64,000 bases of DNA from Hepsetus odoe (lineage: Eukaryota > Chordata > Actinopteri > Characiformes > Hepsetidae): NCBI GenBank assembly GCA_017165825.1, contig CM029384.1:2592715-2656714 (forward strand), read 5' to 3'. Positions 10,701 to 24,900 of this stretch are shown in pieces (within the stretch, counting starts at the first letter, position 1; each line of letters starts with the position of its first letter). The position numbers and the translations under genes were made by a program. The notes below the pieces were generated by a model. That model searched no databases. It was not told the DNA's origin and worked only from the letters and a program-made list of their open reading frames with translations.

Positions 10701-13700
10701 CCAACCAAAGAGCACCAGAACTTGTGCCGGGCACCATGGGTTCCCCCCACGCTCTGACACCTCTTCATGTTCCTAATGGAGATTAATGGGCCTGATTGAG
10801 TTTCCCGTCCGCCCATAAACATTTTGCACCTGTTAAGAGGAACTGTTTCAAATTACCTTCCATATAATTAGGAGCAGCCCTGTACGGTGGACTTAATTCA
10901 GCCTCTAATTCACCTTTTCCGGACTGTCACGCGTGGAGTGATGTCACTCTGGGGTTCATAGGAAACCTTTCAGTTGGTAGTTCTTTTAAGAAGCATACAT
11001 TTGGGAGTGTGAAGGTATCTGTATAGTTTCCAAACCAATTTGTCAAACTACTTTGATGGACTCTTTAGTTCATCTATACATATATAATTGTCTGAAGAGT
11101 TTATTTTGGTTAATTTACTAAATTAGTTATATTAATCATATTAATTATATTGGTCATATATATTGTTCAAATCATGTAGAAAAAAACTGAAACTACAGAA
11201 AAGTTTAGTTTTTTCTCAAGACATTGACAGCTGTTTCTGGTGAAAAAACCCTGTACTTTTTCCATACAGTTTACTTTCTATATAATATGATGACAAAAAA
11301 CAAAAAACAATATAATTAGTGAACCTATATAATCTCTCCAGAAGGACTTGGAATTAAAATGCTGACGTAACACTGACATAATTTAGAAATAAGGATGGGT
11401 TTCGCCTTCTCCTGTTTTTCCAGGACAAGTTCCCCACCTCTTTTTATCCCTTAAAATTAAACAGTCTATTTTCTTATTGATATATGTAAATTTCCTCTGT
11501 TCTGATTGGCTGTCCTTTGTTGTACCCGCTGAAAGACCTGCAGGCTGAAACACTCCTCGTAGTGTGATGGGGCAGGGCTAAACGGATGTAGGGTGAAATG
11601 ATGGATATTTACATGGGTTGTTTTTTTCCAGCATCAAAAATAAAATCCAGAACCAGTTTACATATATTTTTCATAGGTTGCTGAAGGAAGTGCATGCCTG
11701 GAATGATGTTTAAATGCCAAATCAAATGCATTAATTGATTCTCAACAGGACATCAAGTTTTTTTCTTATAATACATCCAGCCCAAGAATCAGCCAGAAAG
11801 CTCTTTCACGTCTGTTTTTCTCCTCACACATCTTCTCTGGCTATCAAACTAGAGATGTATTATCCCATTAGCTCAGAGTTAGGGGGCAGGAGTTGCTGGG
11901 GTGGTGGGATGGCGAAGGAGATTATTGGCTGGGAAAAAGACGGTGAAGCTTAGAAAAGAGTACAAATGTAAAGTGCAGATGGAAGGTGCACATGATCAGT
12001 ACATGGAAGGCTTGACTTGGGTGATGAGAACAGTGAAAGAAGTGAACGGACAGGCCGTCATCAAAAAGACAAAGTCTAGTGTTAAGCAATGAAGATGGGA
12101 AATGCGTGATAGGAAAGAGGGGGGGAAAGTGAGCAAGAAGCTGGGAGAAGATGGGAAGCAGGGATGGAGCGTGTGCATGGAAGACATCCATCAATTACGC
12201 TTGCTCTCCTGGGATCAATCCTCTCTCCTTCTGGGTCTCTGGACCGCCTCTTTGGGATTAACACCCAATTAAGGTCTGATTCCTATCAAACCTTCTGTCA
12301 ATCTTAATGAGTTTTAGCACATGACAGTCCTTTTGATCCAGCAAGGGACCTCCGAGACTTCAGAGGAGAATCCTTTCGATGTATACCCATGCTCATGTCT
12401 GACGAGTGGATGCTGTGAGACATTAATTATTTAGGAGAAGGCATTCCAGTGCTGAAGAAGCATCTAGCTGTCAGTCGGCTTATCAGGTTTTGGAGTGCTG
12501 CTATGGAATTGTGGATCATTCGCTTTTCTCTTTCACAAAAAGATTGCATTCTTTTTGACGACCAAGAAAATGTTTCAGGCCTGTGTCTGGCAATGGTACA
12601 GCCATAAAACCACTCTGGAGTAAAACCTCGTTTACTAATACATTTAATGAATTTATTGAATTGCATTATGCAAAAACTGGCGCAGCACCATGTGTCCAGA
12701 TGTTTTTGAAAAACGGCTTTTTTCTCAGCATTTCAGCCTGCCATCCACGTAGAAGCAATCTCTCAGACGAGGCTTTTTAAAATGCTCTCCAGGCTGGAGT
12801 ATTTTCATATGAACAAGCAAAATCCAGACCAGAAAAACAGACCAAAGCAGCAGCTCAGATTTAACATCACGAGAAATGGCCTCCGACTAAGGCATCAGGC
12901 AAACCACTAAAATTAGGTGAGAAAACAGCTGAAAACTTTGACCAAAATAAAGCAAAGATTCAATAGGGCTGCATGGAACTATGCAAAAGACATTACCCAT
13001 AATTTTAATTGGATGAGAAACTGTTAACCACAAATCTGAAGCTGAAGTTGCTTTCTTATCTTTCAACATCTTTTTCAGAACTTGGTTAATTCTTAATTGA
13101 AAATTATAACAAGAAGCCGGTGGTTATGAAGTTAACTTCTGTGTTGTTTTTAGTGCACCCTCCTTGGCAGTGTCGGTCTAAAATGGTTTAAGACAACGGC
13201 ACCTCAAATTAAGGGCAGTGTGCAAGTAATAAAAATTGAGTAGTAAGCAGAGCAAATGACTCTAATGCATGAGTTCTGCAAGACTCTGTGTCTGCACTGT
13301 ATTCCAAATCTGTGCCAGATGTGTCTAGATGTGTGTTCTTTCACTTGTACATTTACACATTTAACACAGTTCATTAGAGTTTTATCCAGCTAATTACACA
13401 AGTGCCCAGCCTCGGAGACGAGCTGGCACTTGGACGGACCAAATTTCCAGATGGCGTCCCCTCAGGATGAGTTTTAGTCATCTTTGCCGAAGACACCTTG
13501 CTAAACGTAAAGGGCATCAGCATTATTGCAGTGTCTGTGAACAAAAGCAGAGGCTGATGGAACATTTTTGTCTTTGCACAATATTGAACACTGCAGTGAA
13601 AGCATATGCACAACCTTCTTCGGGGTGCATGTTGTTGGACACTTCACAGATCGTAGAATGAACTTGTTTGAGTGTGAATTGGGCCTTTTCTCTGTTAGTT

Positions 13701-16700
13701 TAAAGATAGACTGGCTGGTCCGTTTCGTTGCTCGTATTGAATGACACCCACCCCCTCACCACGTGCTCGCTCAGTGTGTGGTGTCTGTGGCTTCCCACAC
13801 TGGTCTCCGAGTAGAGCGACCCGCACTAACTGAACATTAAGAGCCTGTCAAGGATGGAGGGGAGGGGGTTACCAAGGCAATTCAGTCACAGGAGAGCTTT
13901 TATCAATGAGCGCTCTGTCTCACCTCAGCAACATCCTAACTGCTTTTGTCAGCTCAACTGCCCACTCTTATGAAAGGGAACAACAGTCTGTAAAGACGCC
14001 AAAAGACAACTGATTGGCTGACCGTGTGGTGCGTTGTAGCCAATCAGGGTGAATTACAGTGTCTATGTGCAGCAGAGTAAGAGCTACAGCTTGGGAAATT
14101 GTATAGGGTTCAACCATTAAAAAGGCAAAATCCTAACTTAATTTACCTTCCATAATAATGTCTGTGTCTATTCAAATGAGTAAAATAGAAATAATTAGGT
14201 TTGTCTTTCTAACCATCTGTCACCCTTTTGTGAATCGACGTGTGGTTTCATTAAACTAATTTATTGCAGCTTGTATACACGTCACATATTCTGGAATTGC
14301 TTTCAGGTCAGCTCTGAACCTTTGATTGAAGGGGGGGACTGGGGATCCAGTGGTGGCCCTTGGGACATCAAAACAGGTTTTGTCATGCGTAACCTTAAAC
14401 GTTGCGTGTGTCCCGAGATAATGAGCATGTGCAGTGCAGTAATGCAGCCTGTATATAGTCTGATCCAGAGGCTGTTTGGGAGAGGGAGGATATGGAAGCG
14501 AATAGGCTGATTAAACAGCTAATCTGTGTGTGTGGCTCTAGTGAGAAGGGGATAATGCAGAGCTTGGTCAGCTGATATTCTATACAGGGATTTACAAAGA
14601 GTACAGCTAACAGGCCTTTTCAGTGTTAAGTAAGAGAATGTATTGTTTTGTCGATGTGTCACAATATCTAAAGTTGTTCTTTGGATGTAAGGGCTAATTG
14701 AATGCAAGCTGTCTGAAGCTTTTTTTGTCTAGCCATCCTCCATTCCCACACCCTATATCACTCTAATCTGCTCTCTCATCTTTCTCCTGTGTTTCCAGTC
14801 TGATGTATGGGAGCTCCAGATCCTCCCATCCGGACTCAGAACTGCTCCATCGTCAAGCATATGCCACAGCACACCCCCTGCAGGGCTATGCAACCAATCA
14901 TCACCCAGGCAGCTCTGGACAAGGAGCGGCGTGGGGTGCAGCTGGCCGGAGTTTAGGTGAGGGATATGAGCCTTGATTGTTGAATGTGCATGCACTGATA
15001 CTGTGGCCATAAAACATATTTCCACATATCATGCTACTGATTTTCTCAGTATTGTGAAGCATGTTTAAAACTAACTGACAAATAGTGTCAGTTAGGGGCT
15101 AAGGTGTTAGATCGCTATGATTGAACTTATTCATTCGTTGTTATGAGTGTCACTGTTTCTTTTCTCACAGGGCTTTCAGGTTTGTTTGATGCTGGGTTAC
15201 ATCATGCTAGCTCCTCAGGGCCTGACGCTTCCGTCATGAACCTGATCTCTGCTTTGGAATCCCGAGGTCCACAGCCTCCTCCTTCTGCATCTTCACTCCT
15301 TTCTCAGTTCCGTACCCCCTCCTGGCAAACTGGTAAGTAACTATGGCACATACTTTCTTTACTAGTAAAGACATCACACAGAGCAACACCTCATTTCAGA
15401 GAGATAGCAAACTTGGGGGAAGGGGTAATGAGAGATAGAAGAAGTGTTTTGGAGCAGGTGGATGATGTAAGTTTCTTGACCATGTAGTCGGGTTACACTC
15501 ACTCTCTTGGTCAATCTCAATCTCAACAAAAAGCAACAACTTCTTGGATATTATATATGTTTTGTGTGCACCAGGGATACATACCTTTTGGGAAGGAAGT
15601 CATATCTGTTTGAATCCCACCTCTGGCACTACCACCACTGGGTCCCTGAGCAAGACCCTTAACCCTCCAGGGGGACTGTCCTTGTAATTAGGACATGGAA
15701 GTCGCTCTAGATAAGAGCGTCTGCTAAATGCCGCAAATGTAAATGTAAATGTAAATATAATACGCTGACTGCGGTAATTAATTAACGCAAAGGTATAATT
15801 AAATAGATGTGGTTTTAACCTGTTGAATCTACTGGTTTCTCTTTCTTCCTCTGTGTCCACAGCAATGCATACTCCAGCCCCTGCTGAACTCTTCATCTCC
15901 AGTGCTTTGCCTGGCTCTGGCTCCTTCCCATCTTCCTCTGCCCTGTCAGCGTATCAGCACCCTGCCTCCTTCTCAGGGCGTTCATTCGCTGGGGTGACTC
16001 CATCGCTGTCTCTCCAGGACACGCCCACTTTCAGTCCCACCTCAAATGGCCTCCTGTCACCACATGATCCATTGCTGCACATAAAAACACCCTCTCAGTC
16101 CAGCCTGGGATTTGATCGTCTTCTCTCCTCCCAGAGTGCAGCATACAGAGGAGCTCAGGAGTCTTCAAGTGCTCCTGCACCTCCACCTCAAGTGTCCACA
16201 TCCTCCTCCTCACGACATTTACCTCCCCCCCAGTTTAACCTGCTGTCCTCGCAGCTTCAAGACCAGTCCTCTCAGCTATACAATGCCTCTGTGTTCTCCT
16301 CAGCACCTGCTCCCCCACAGCCCCCTACTCCCCAAGAAAGAGCTGTTCCCAGGCAAGACAGCGTAATTAAGCACTATCAAAGACCATCCCCTGTGCAGTC
16401 TCAGTTGTCCTCCTCTACACCACATCCCCTGCAACATTATCTTAGCTGTGGGGCTTCAGGGTACCAGCAGATTTCCCACCACCGGCATGGGGGAATGAAC
16501 TGCAGTCCTCTGGGTGACCAGAGCCCATCATCTGACCCCAAACCCTCACCCCGTTCAGAGCAAGTTTACCGCCCCATAATACAGCCCCCATATAGTTCCT
16601 CCACAACATCTTCATCAGCTGCTACAGGTGGTGGTATTGGGAAAACAGGCAAGAGTTCCAGTTCAAGCAGTGGCTATTCATCCTCTAGCTCTTCTTCATC

Positions 16701-19700
16701 CAGAACACCTCACACGCCTCCCTCAGCTTCCTCCACTTCCTCCTCCTCCTCTGCTTCATCTAACCCCAGTGCTTCATCTAGCTCCTCTTCTGCTCCATCA
16801 CGGCAACAGCCCCCTCCCCAGTCTGCACCCCCTCCTCCACCTCCTCCACCTCCCCCTGTGTCATCTTCTGCAGTTCAGCAGCCTCCACCAAAACCCTGCC
16901 TTTCCACATATGGCTCTCCTGTTGCTCCTGTTAAGCCTACATCCGGGCTCTCTGGCCAAACACCACCTCAACAACACTCACAATCATATTCACCTAATCA
17001 ACCCCCATCCTCCCATCTTTCCCAGCCTTATGGAGGATTCAGCTCCCCACAGGCCCAGGATCTGAGCTCTGGCCCTGGGGGGTCAGGAAAAGGCTACGGG
17101 AGTCTTGGAGCGACAGGACGCTCATTTTCAGCCGAAGTGGTGTATGGTTCTGAATCAGGATTTGGTTCTTTGCCACCCTCTCTTGGTGGAGCAGGAAGTC
17201 CCTCAATGGGCTATGGTGGCCCAGGACATTCACCTGCTCTAATTGGATCTGGAGGAGGTACAGGTACAACAAGTAGTGGTGCTGGCTCAGGAGGAGCTAG
17301 TTCAGGGGGTGGGGGCAGTAACAGTGTTGCAAGTGGTGGAGATGGCGGATCATACCACCTACCAGACTCCAGCCCATCTCCCTCCAGTAACTCTGGAATC
17401 ATCCGTCCAGGACTGCACTCCCCAGCCCGTACTCGCCCCGCACAGTCTCCAGGAGGAAATGGTGGTAATAAGTACCTTTCCTCAGTTCTCTCTCCTGCTT
17501 TCTTAGCATCTCCACAGGGGTACTCTGACACAAGAGCGCCACCACCTCAAACACAGTCTTATCATTCAGCACCACCGAAGTCTAAGTCTGAGTCTGATAT
17601 GCTAGGTATTGAACGATCCCAAGATGAGGATGAAGAAGATGATGATGATTTTCTAATTCAGCATTTGTTGCACTCTCAGAGTCCAGCACCACCTCCCTCG
17701 CAGCATCACACCCAACAACAGCCACCACAGCTTCCTTCCCAGCAGCAGCCACCACAGCCCCAGTCAGTGTCCCAAAGTAGGGAAGGAGCAAAGGGGATTT
17801 CTGCTTATGAACTGAATAAGGCAACAGAAGAACGCTACCATCTACAAAGTGTCATTCGCACTAATAATGCCACAAATAATGTGACACCAAGTGCTACAAA
17901 CACAACTGGACAAAGTACTGGTTCAGAGAGTCAACTGGAGATGTCTCTCAAGAAGCAGCAGCAGACAAAAACAGATAGACCAGGGTCTGGAGCTGGGACA
18001 AATGGAGGACGAGGAGGAATTGATTCACTCTCTCACTCTCACCCTCATGCTCCTCACTCTCACCCACATGACTCTCTTGGTTCAGTGGTTCACTATGGGA
18101 GAGGAGACCCTTTCGGCCACCAGACACATCAACATCATTCTTCGCACTCCTCACATCCGCAGCACTCTCAACATTCACAGCACTCTCATCCCCATTCTTT
18201 GTCTCACTCCCACATGGAGCTCAAGAAAGCCCCAGATCCATCTGATATTCCATACCTGCGAAAGACCCCAGATTTGCAGCAGCGACAGTCACAGACTTCT
18301 CTTTCCCACATGGATTCATCACCTGACCAGGCTCAACAACCTCAGCAGGCACATCTTCTTCAGTCTGTTCTTTCTCACACCACACGTAACAAGATAGATG
18401 CTCAACCGGCGCCCCAGCAACAGCAGCACCCTATGAGTCAACAGGGTTTAATGAGACCAACTGGAGGTCTTGGGACTGCTAGTGGTGGAGGGGTGGAAAC
18501 CCAGCCACAGCCCTCTCAACTTCAGCTTCAGCTGCAGTCCCAGGCTATGGAAGCCCATTATGGACACGACGCACAACGAAACCAAAGTCAGTCAAGTCAA
18601 AATTCTGTCTCGCAACTAGACATGCTGGAACGGTCACTCTCAAGGACAAACAGCCGTGAAAGTACTGGGCCCACTGAGAGGATTGTTGGTGGAGATGGAA
18701 GCACCAGCGAACATCATAGACCACAGTCCCAGCGGCAGCTGCAGCAACAACAACAGTTGCAACAGCAGCAGCATAGGATGCCCTCACACCATCAGTCTCA
18801 CCATCCTCAACAAACACCGTCAGAGCTTGATTTCCTAAATGAGCCGAATCTGAGCATGTCAGCCCCAACTCATCTGCACCATATGGCTTCACACCATGCA
18901 CACCCTCATGCTCATCACCAACCACAACCCCATCCTCATCACCAACACACTCACCAGCAATCTCATCACATGTCAACCAATTCTGCACCTCTGCAGCCTC
19001 AGACCCAGCCAAGAGAACCAGAACCCCAGCTTGCCCAGACACAGCTAGATCAGCTCAAAGAGCACCAGTTTGATACGGAAAGTCCCATTGGGAAACCAAC
19101 TCAGAATCAGGGGCAGAGCCAACAGCAACAGCAGCAGCAGAGGTTTGTGCCTCTTACTTCCATTTGTTTCCCTGATTCTCTTCTCCAAGATGAAGACCGG
19201 TCATTTTTCCCAGGAATGGAGGACATGTTCTGCTCTGAGGACTACAAGTCAAGTTGTGCAGGAGGTGGAAGTGGAGGGCAAGGAGATCAGGATATAGTGT
19301 CCGAAGCAGGTGTGAATGTTCAAGATGGAATTGAATCAGTTAAGACCGGTGGAGCGGCAGGTGGATATGATATGATGGGTCACCATGGTGACCCGGAGTA
19401 TGACCAGTACTGTCACAGTCTTTCTGAATCTGGCAATGGCACCATGCATTTAGATTTGGACTCCTTAAAAACCCATGAACTCCCATCCACTGTGAACACA
19501 GAGCAACTGGGCTTGATCCAGTCTCAGACTCCAGGCATTGGAATGGGTGGAACAGGGTCTAGTGTAGATGGAACTGGGAACAAAATGATGGGAACTTCAG
19601 GTGTAGGAAGTGGATCTGGAACAGGTGGGCTCACCTCACCCATTTTCTGTTCTTCTAGACCCAAAAAACTACTAAAGACAAGCTCCTTTCACCTTCTGAA

Positions 19701-21913
19701 ACAGCGGAGGGACCCCAATTCTCAACCGCAGACTAAGAAAACTTATGCCCAGGAATATGAATTTGAGGATGATGAGGACAAAGCAGATGTTCCTGCTGAC
19801 ATTCGACTAAATAGTAGACGACTCCCAGATTTGCTTCCTGACCTGGTGTCTAGCTGCCGAAAGTCCAGTGGCGGTTCAGGGGTTGGTAGTCTTAGTCCCC
19901 TTATGGGTGACTTGGATTTCTGTCACCCCTCAGGGTACCCGTCTCTTGGGCCACCTCCACAACTACTTCCCCATGAAGGGCCAAAGAAGAGAGGCAGAAA
20001 ACCTACCAAACCTAAACGCGAAGGCCCTCCCAGGCCTAGGGGGAGACCACGTATTCGTCCACTGCCAGAACCTGCATATTGCAGAGGTCTAATGGGACCT
20101 GGTGCTGGTGAGAGCAGAAGGGGCCGAGGTCGAGGAAGGGGTCGTGGCAGAAAAGATGATCTCATGTTGGACATTCACAGAGACATGAATAAAGGACAAA
20201 ATTACCATCAACAACCTCATCAACAAGCACCTCATCTTCATCACCAACAGCAACAACTTCAGCAACAACATCAACCGCAACACTTGCAGCAACATTTGCA
20301 CCACCATCCACAGCCACAGCAGCATCTCCAACCACAGCAGCAACACATGCACCAACAGCACCTACATGCTCAACACCACCAACAACATTTGCACCAACAG
20401 CAGCCGCATCATCAACAGCAACCGCAGCACCAACAACATCCACAACATCAGCCTCAACAACAGTATCAGGAACCTATTAAGCCCATCAAGGTGAGTATGA
20501 AAACCACTTCAGGCAAAATATGAAAATGCTAAAGATGATTTGTTGATTACACAGGATATCCTGTGTAAACATAAAAGATGCAAGATCTATAGTCCTTCAT
20601 TGTATTTCACTTCTAGATCAAACTCCCTCTTCCATCCATGCCCTCTTCTGAGTCCCTCTTGAGGACAGACTCCTTGTCCAGCACAGATCCTGTTTTGTCT
20701 GATGGCTCAGTAGGATCTGCTCCATCTCTAGGCCTGAGCCCTGGGCCCACATCTGCATTGGACATGAACAGAACTGACATGAACCGCCTTCCAGAAAAGA
20801 TGAAACAGAAGGATCAAGAGGTAAATACAAAGGAGCAAGATATGATGCCATTTGTTTTTTTAAGTGCATTTATATCTTTATGCAGCTAAAAGACACATGG
20901 GTAGTAGTATGTTTCAGGTAAAACTTTTTTGCATGTTATTTTTGAGGCATTAGTCATCATGGGAATAATATTACATATTTGGATATATTAAATTCCAAGT
21001 ATTATTATCTTAATAATTAAATGAGGAAATTAATTTAGGTATTTCAGCTAAAGAAAACGGACACACCTTATTATTTATTGTCAACCATTTAAAACTTTGT
21101 TGTCACTGCAGTTTTTACATACACAGAGCATACACATACATGTATATGTTTTAGTGTGTTATTTGCACCTGTACAGCTACTTTACTTTGTATGAGCCCTT
21201 TTACAGTTCAGAGTAAATGTATCTAAGCTATCTGGGCAGCAGTGGTCTAGTGTTTAGAGACTAGTCCCCAGGATCAGAAGATTGTGGGCTTGAATCCTGG
21301 ACCAGTAGGTTGCCCTGAGGTACTCTTGAGCAAGGTACCATCCTCATCACTCCTCCCCAGGCACTGGACATAGTTGCACCATGCTGCACGGTGTGTGTGT
21401 GCTAAATACGGAGGATGTACTTTGTTGTGGTTCACTGTGTGTTCGCGAGGACAAATAGTCCCTTTCACTTTCAAACTCAGGTTACTGTTTTGATTCTACA
21501 ATCTTGTCTGGAAACATGGTCCAGAGAAAGCAAGCCAAAGACATGATGTTGATTAGGAGGGTTAAAAAACATGTTTAATGAAATGATTGATGTGTCATCA
21601 AAGAGGGAACCAAAATGATAATTTCTACTGAAATATCACATTTAAAACACTACACTTTTTGTTTTACACATTTATTGTTTTAAATATTAATATAATATTA
21701 CAGAAACCATGTATTACATAAACCATGACTAAATGTTAAGCAATTATTGTGGCTCTAAAGGTATATCAGCATGTTCCAATCACTAACAATTTGTAAGTTT
21801 TTGTACATCAGTCATCTGTAGTGAGGGGTGTTTCTTAGCTTAAATATTAAAATCTATTAATATTCCACCACTTTGGTATATGGCTCTACATAAGAGTGAG
21901 GCAGAGAGGGAAA

Positions 21914-21997
<84 letters not shown>

Positions 21998-24900
21998 AAA
22001 ATTAATTATATACTGTTGAAACTATGGTTTTATTTTAAATGGTTTTACATTTCTTTTTATTTTAAATGTAAAAATTTTCCTCTTACTCTCACAACCATCT
22101 TGAGATATATCAATTCCTATTTTCAACAACAAATCCTATAAATATAAAAAAATGTAAATGTCTAATCACACATTTATCAACTGAAAAATGACAGATTTCT
22201 TTCATCATGCGTACTCATAAAGGCGGCCCATTTTTCCATCCATTTTTTCAGCACCTAAAGATGCTGAAACTTTAATCAAATGATCCCTTCCCCTTTGCCT
22301 TTGTATAAAATTGTACTTGTGAAATTGCTCTTGTTGCCTCAGCAACAGGTAACCTCAGAAGAGAAGGAAGGAATAGGAAACGTGGGGAGCAAATGTGTAG
22401 ATATCTTTAGTCTTTGCATATGCAATTTTCAGACATCTTTGGTTTCTTCACAGATGTCCTGGGAGAGAGACATGGATGAAGAGCTGACCCCAGAGGCCTG
22501 GGCTAACATGCAAAAACTGTCCAGCTCAGTAAGATCTTTGTTTGTGCTTCACTGAGCATTTCATTACTGATTAATTAAGACATCTGTGTGAATATGGAAA
22601 ATCTCAATACGAAGAATAATGCAGCAAACATGCCATTAAAATGTAATGGAATGTTTTGAATGTGAAATAGTAGCCAGTGTTTGAGAAATAAAAATGTGTT
22701 CCCTCCATATTCATCTCGGAGCAGATGCGTTGTCCTCAGTGTGCTCATGCATTTAGATCCACTAGAGGGAGTAGTGTGAGTCTGAGGTGATTGACAGGCT
22801 ACTGTGATCACTCTGTCCTTAAAAAATGCAATAAAAGAAAGGGAGAGAGCTGGCTGTTGCCAGGGTAGCTGTTGCCACGGTTACTCATTCATAGTAACCG
22901 TCATCCAGCCCCCCTGCTGTTCAGTAAGGTGTACTACCTCCCCCTTAGACACACCTAACATAGAAGGAGAGCATAGCAATATGAAAACCCTGAGAGAGAA
23001 AGGGCATGTATGGTTATTTTAACCCTAAATGTTCAATTTGCTATTACTTAAATTTCCAGCTAAAGTCCTACATTCCCTTGTTATTTCCCCTTTCAATTTT
23101 TTCTCTTTTCCTCTCATTTTGTTATTATATATACATTCTCTTTCAATAATGCCATTCTTTCCTCCCCCTCCTGCCAGACTGATGAGAAGCCCTCAGAGCT
23201 GAAGTCTGGTTTCATAACTTCTTTCTTGGACTTCTTGAAAACGGAAAAGAAGCAGACAGGCTCTGTCGTCCCTTCTTTGGATGGTTCTTCACCCACAGAC
23301 GACCCATCAGTGAAAGGTGGGATCCGTCCATTATCCCCGCCTCCGCCTCCCCCACCACCACCTCCCCCTCCGCCATTTGGAGAAAGCGAGGGTGAGGGTG
23401 GCCTGGCCCTCAGTAACTGCCCATCGCCTTGCAAGCGCCTGGACGAGGAGCTGAAGCATAACCTGGAGACGCTGCCCTCCTTCTCCTCTGACGAGGAAGA
23501 CTCTGTAAGCAAGAACCAGGACCTGCAGAAGAGCATCTCTTCTGCCATCTCTGCACTGTATGACACACCCCACAGTCTGGCCGTGGTGCCGCCCCCTCCC
23601 ACTCCTTCCCCGCCCACTACAGAGGCCCCGCCTCTCAACACACCTCCCCCGCCTCCTCATTCGGAACCTCTGCAACACTCACACAGTGACCACGAACATG
23701 AGACAGAGGCTTCCATATCACCCCCTGACATGGATCTGCAAACACACTCACACTTGGAGGAGCAGGAGAGCATACAGAGACCTCACACCCTGGAGGAAGA
23801 GGGATCCATGCAGGTCCAAGAGCAGGAGGAACAAGAAGAAGCAGAGCCTGAAAGTTCACAGCAAGTGAGGAATGTGGAGGAAGACATGGAAGAAGGCAAA
23901 ACAATAGAAGAGAGTGTAATGCAGAGGGGAGGAGAGGAGAGCGAGAGAACAGAGGAGGAGGAGGAGACAGAGTATGGTATGCAGGATGCTCCTAAGGTTG
24001 ATGGTGAGTGACACAGCTTCTACAAGTCAACATTCAGAAGTTTTTAAAATCATGAAAACAGTTTGGTTACAGAATCATTCTGAAATGCTGGTCCAGCCCA
24101 AACACAAGTCCTAAGTAACTGGAAGTTTATATTTATTTACCTGCATAAAAAAAGTAGATGATTTGTAAAAACGATGGAGAAAGGCTTTAAGCATGCCTTT
24201 TCAAAGCTCACAAGTTTCCTCTGACCCACCAGAAATGTGCTTAATTTCAGTGAAATATCATAATATATTTCTATAAAACTTTAAATCTAGAATATCTTTT
24301 TAGTGAATTCAAAATGAAGACAGTGTTCCCTATTTATTGCAGTGAAAATACATTTCACAGATTTTAGCACACATACTAAATGGTTTCAAAACCTTGATTT
24401 TCACTCAGTCATTCAAATGAAGACTTGTTTGTGTGTTTTGGATCCCTGTCATTGTGCATAATCAGCTTATTCTTGAATTTATGATCACATATCATTAAAA
24501 ATTCTCCTGTGGAATTCTCAAGTAGAGGGTAGATTTCAGGGTGCTGTGAGTGATGGCAAGTAACAGGTTCTAAAAGAGAAAAGCTATACTACCACCATCA
24601 TGTTTGACTGTGGATATGATGCTCTGATAGTGGTGTGCTGTGTTAGTTTTACATCAACCTCTGTCTTCCGAAAAATATTTTTTATCCCAATATCACTGAA
24701 CATTATTTCAAATTGCTTGGGGGTCTTCAAGGTGTGTTTTGATGAATGTCATATACAGTTTTGCTCTCCCAAAGATGCCATTTTTGCCCCGGCTGTTTGT
24801 AATTGTGGAATTATTAATGATTGAGGCCGGTAGTTTCCTTCATGAGTTGTTGCTGGGCCGTGGGAGGAATGTTGTTTAAAAAATTATGCTTTGCAAATAA

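Larger units (their letters stand above)
7548..14798 (+). other. prr12 intron 1 (7.25 kb)
   Basis: No coding exon is seen. It contains a (GT)n/(GA)n patch (7717-7770), a CpG-dense block (about 8480-8860), an (ATA)n run (8899-8927) and an inverted SINE-like piece (about 9190-9400). Long unique, moderately AT-rich stretches with TAAT-type motifs between about 10750 and 12750 look more like conserved regulatory DNA than repeat. Confidence 0.5.

Noticed and set aside
18545..19042. 165-codon minus-strand frame opposite prr12 exon 4 (and similar shadows in scaf1)
   Set aside because: Shadow of a low-complexity coding exon; composition simply mirrors the real frame.
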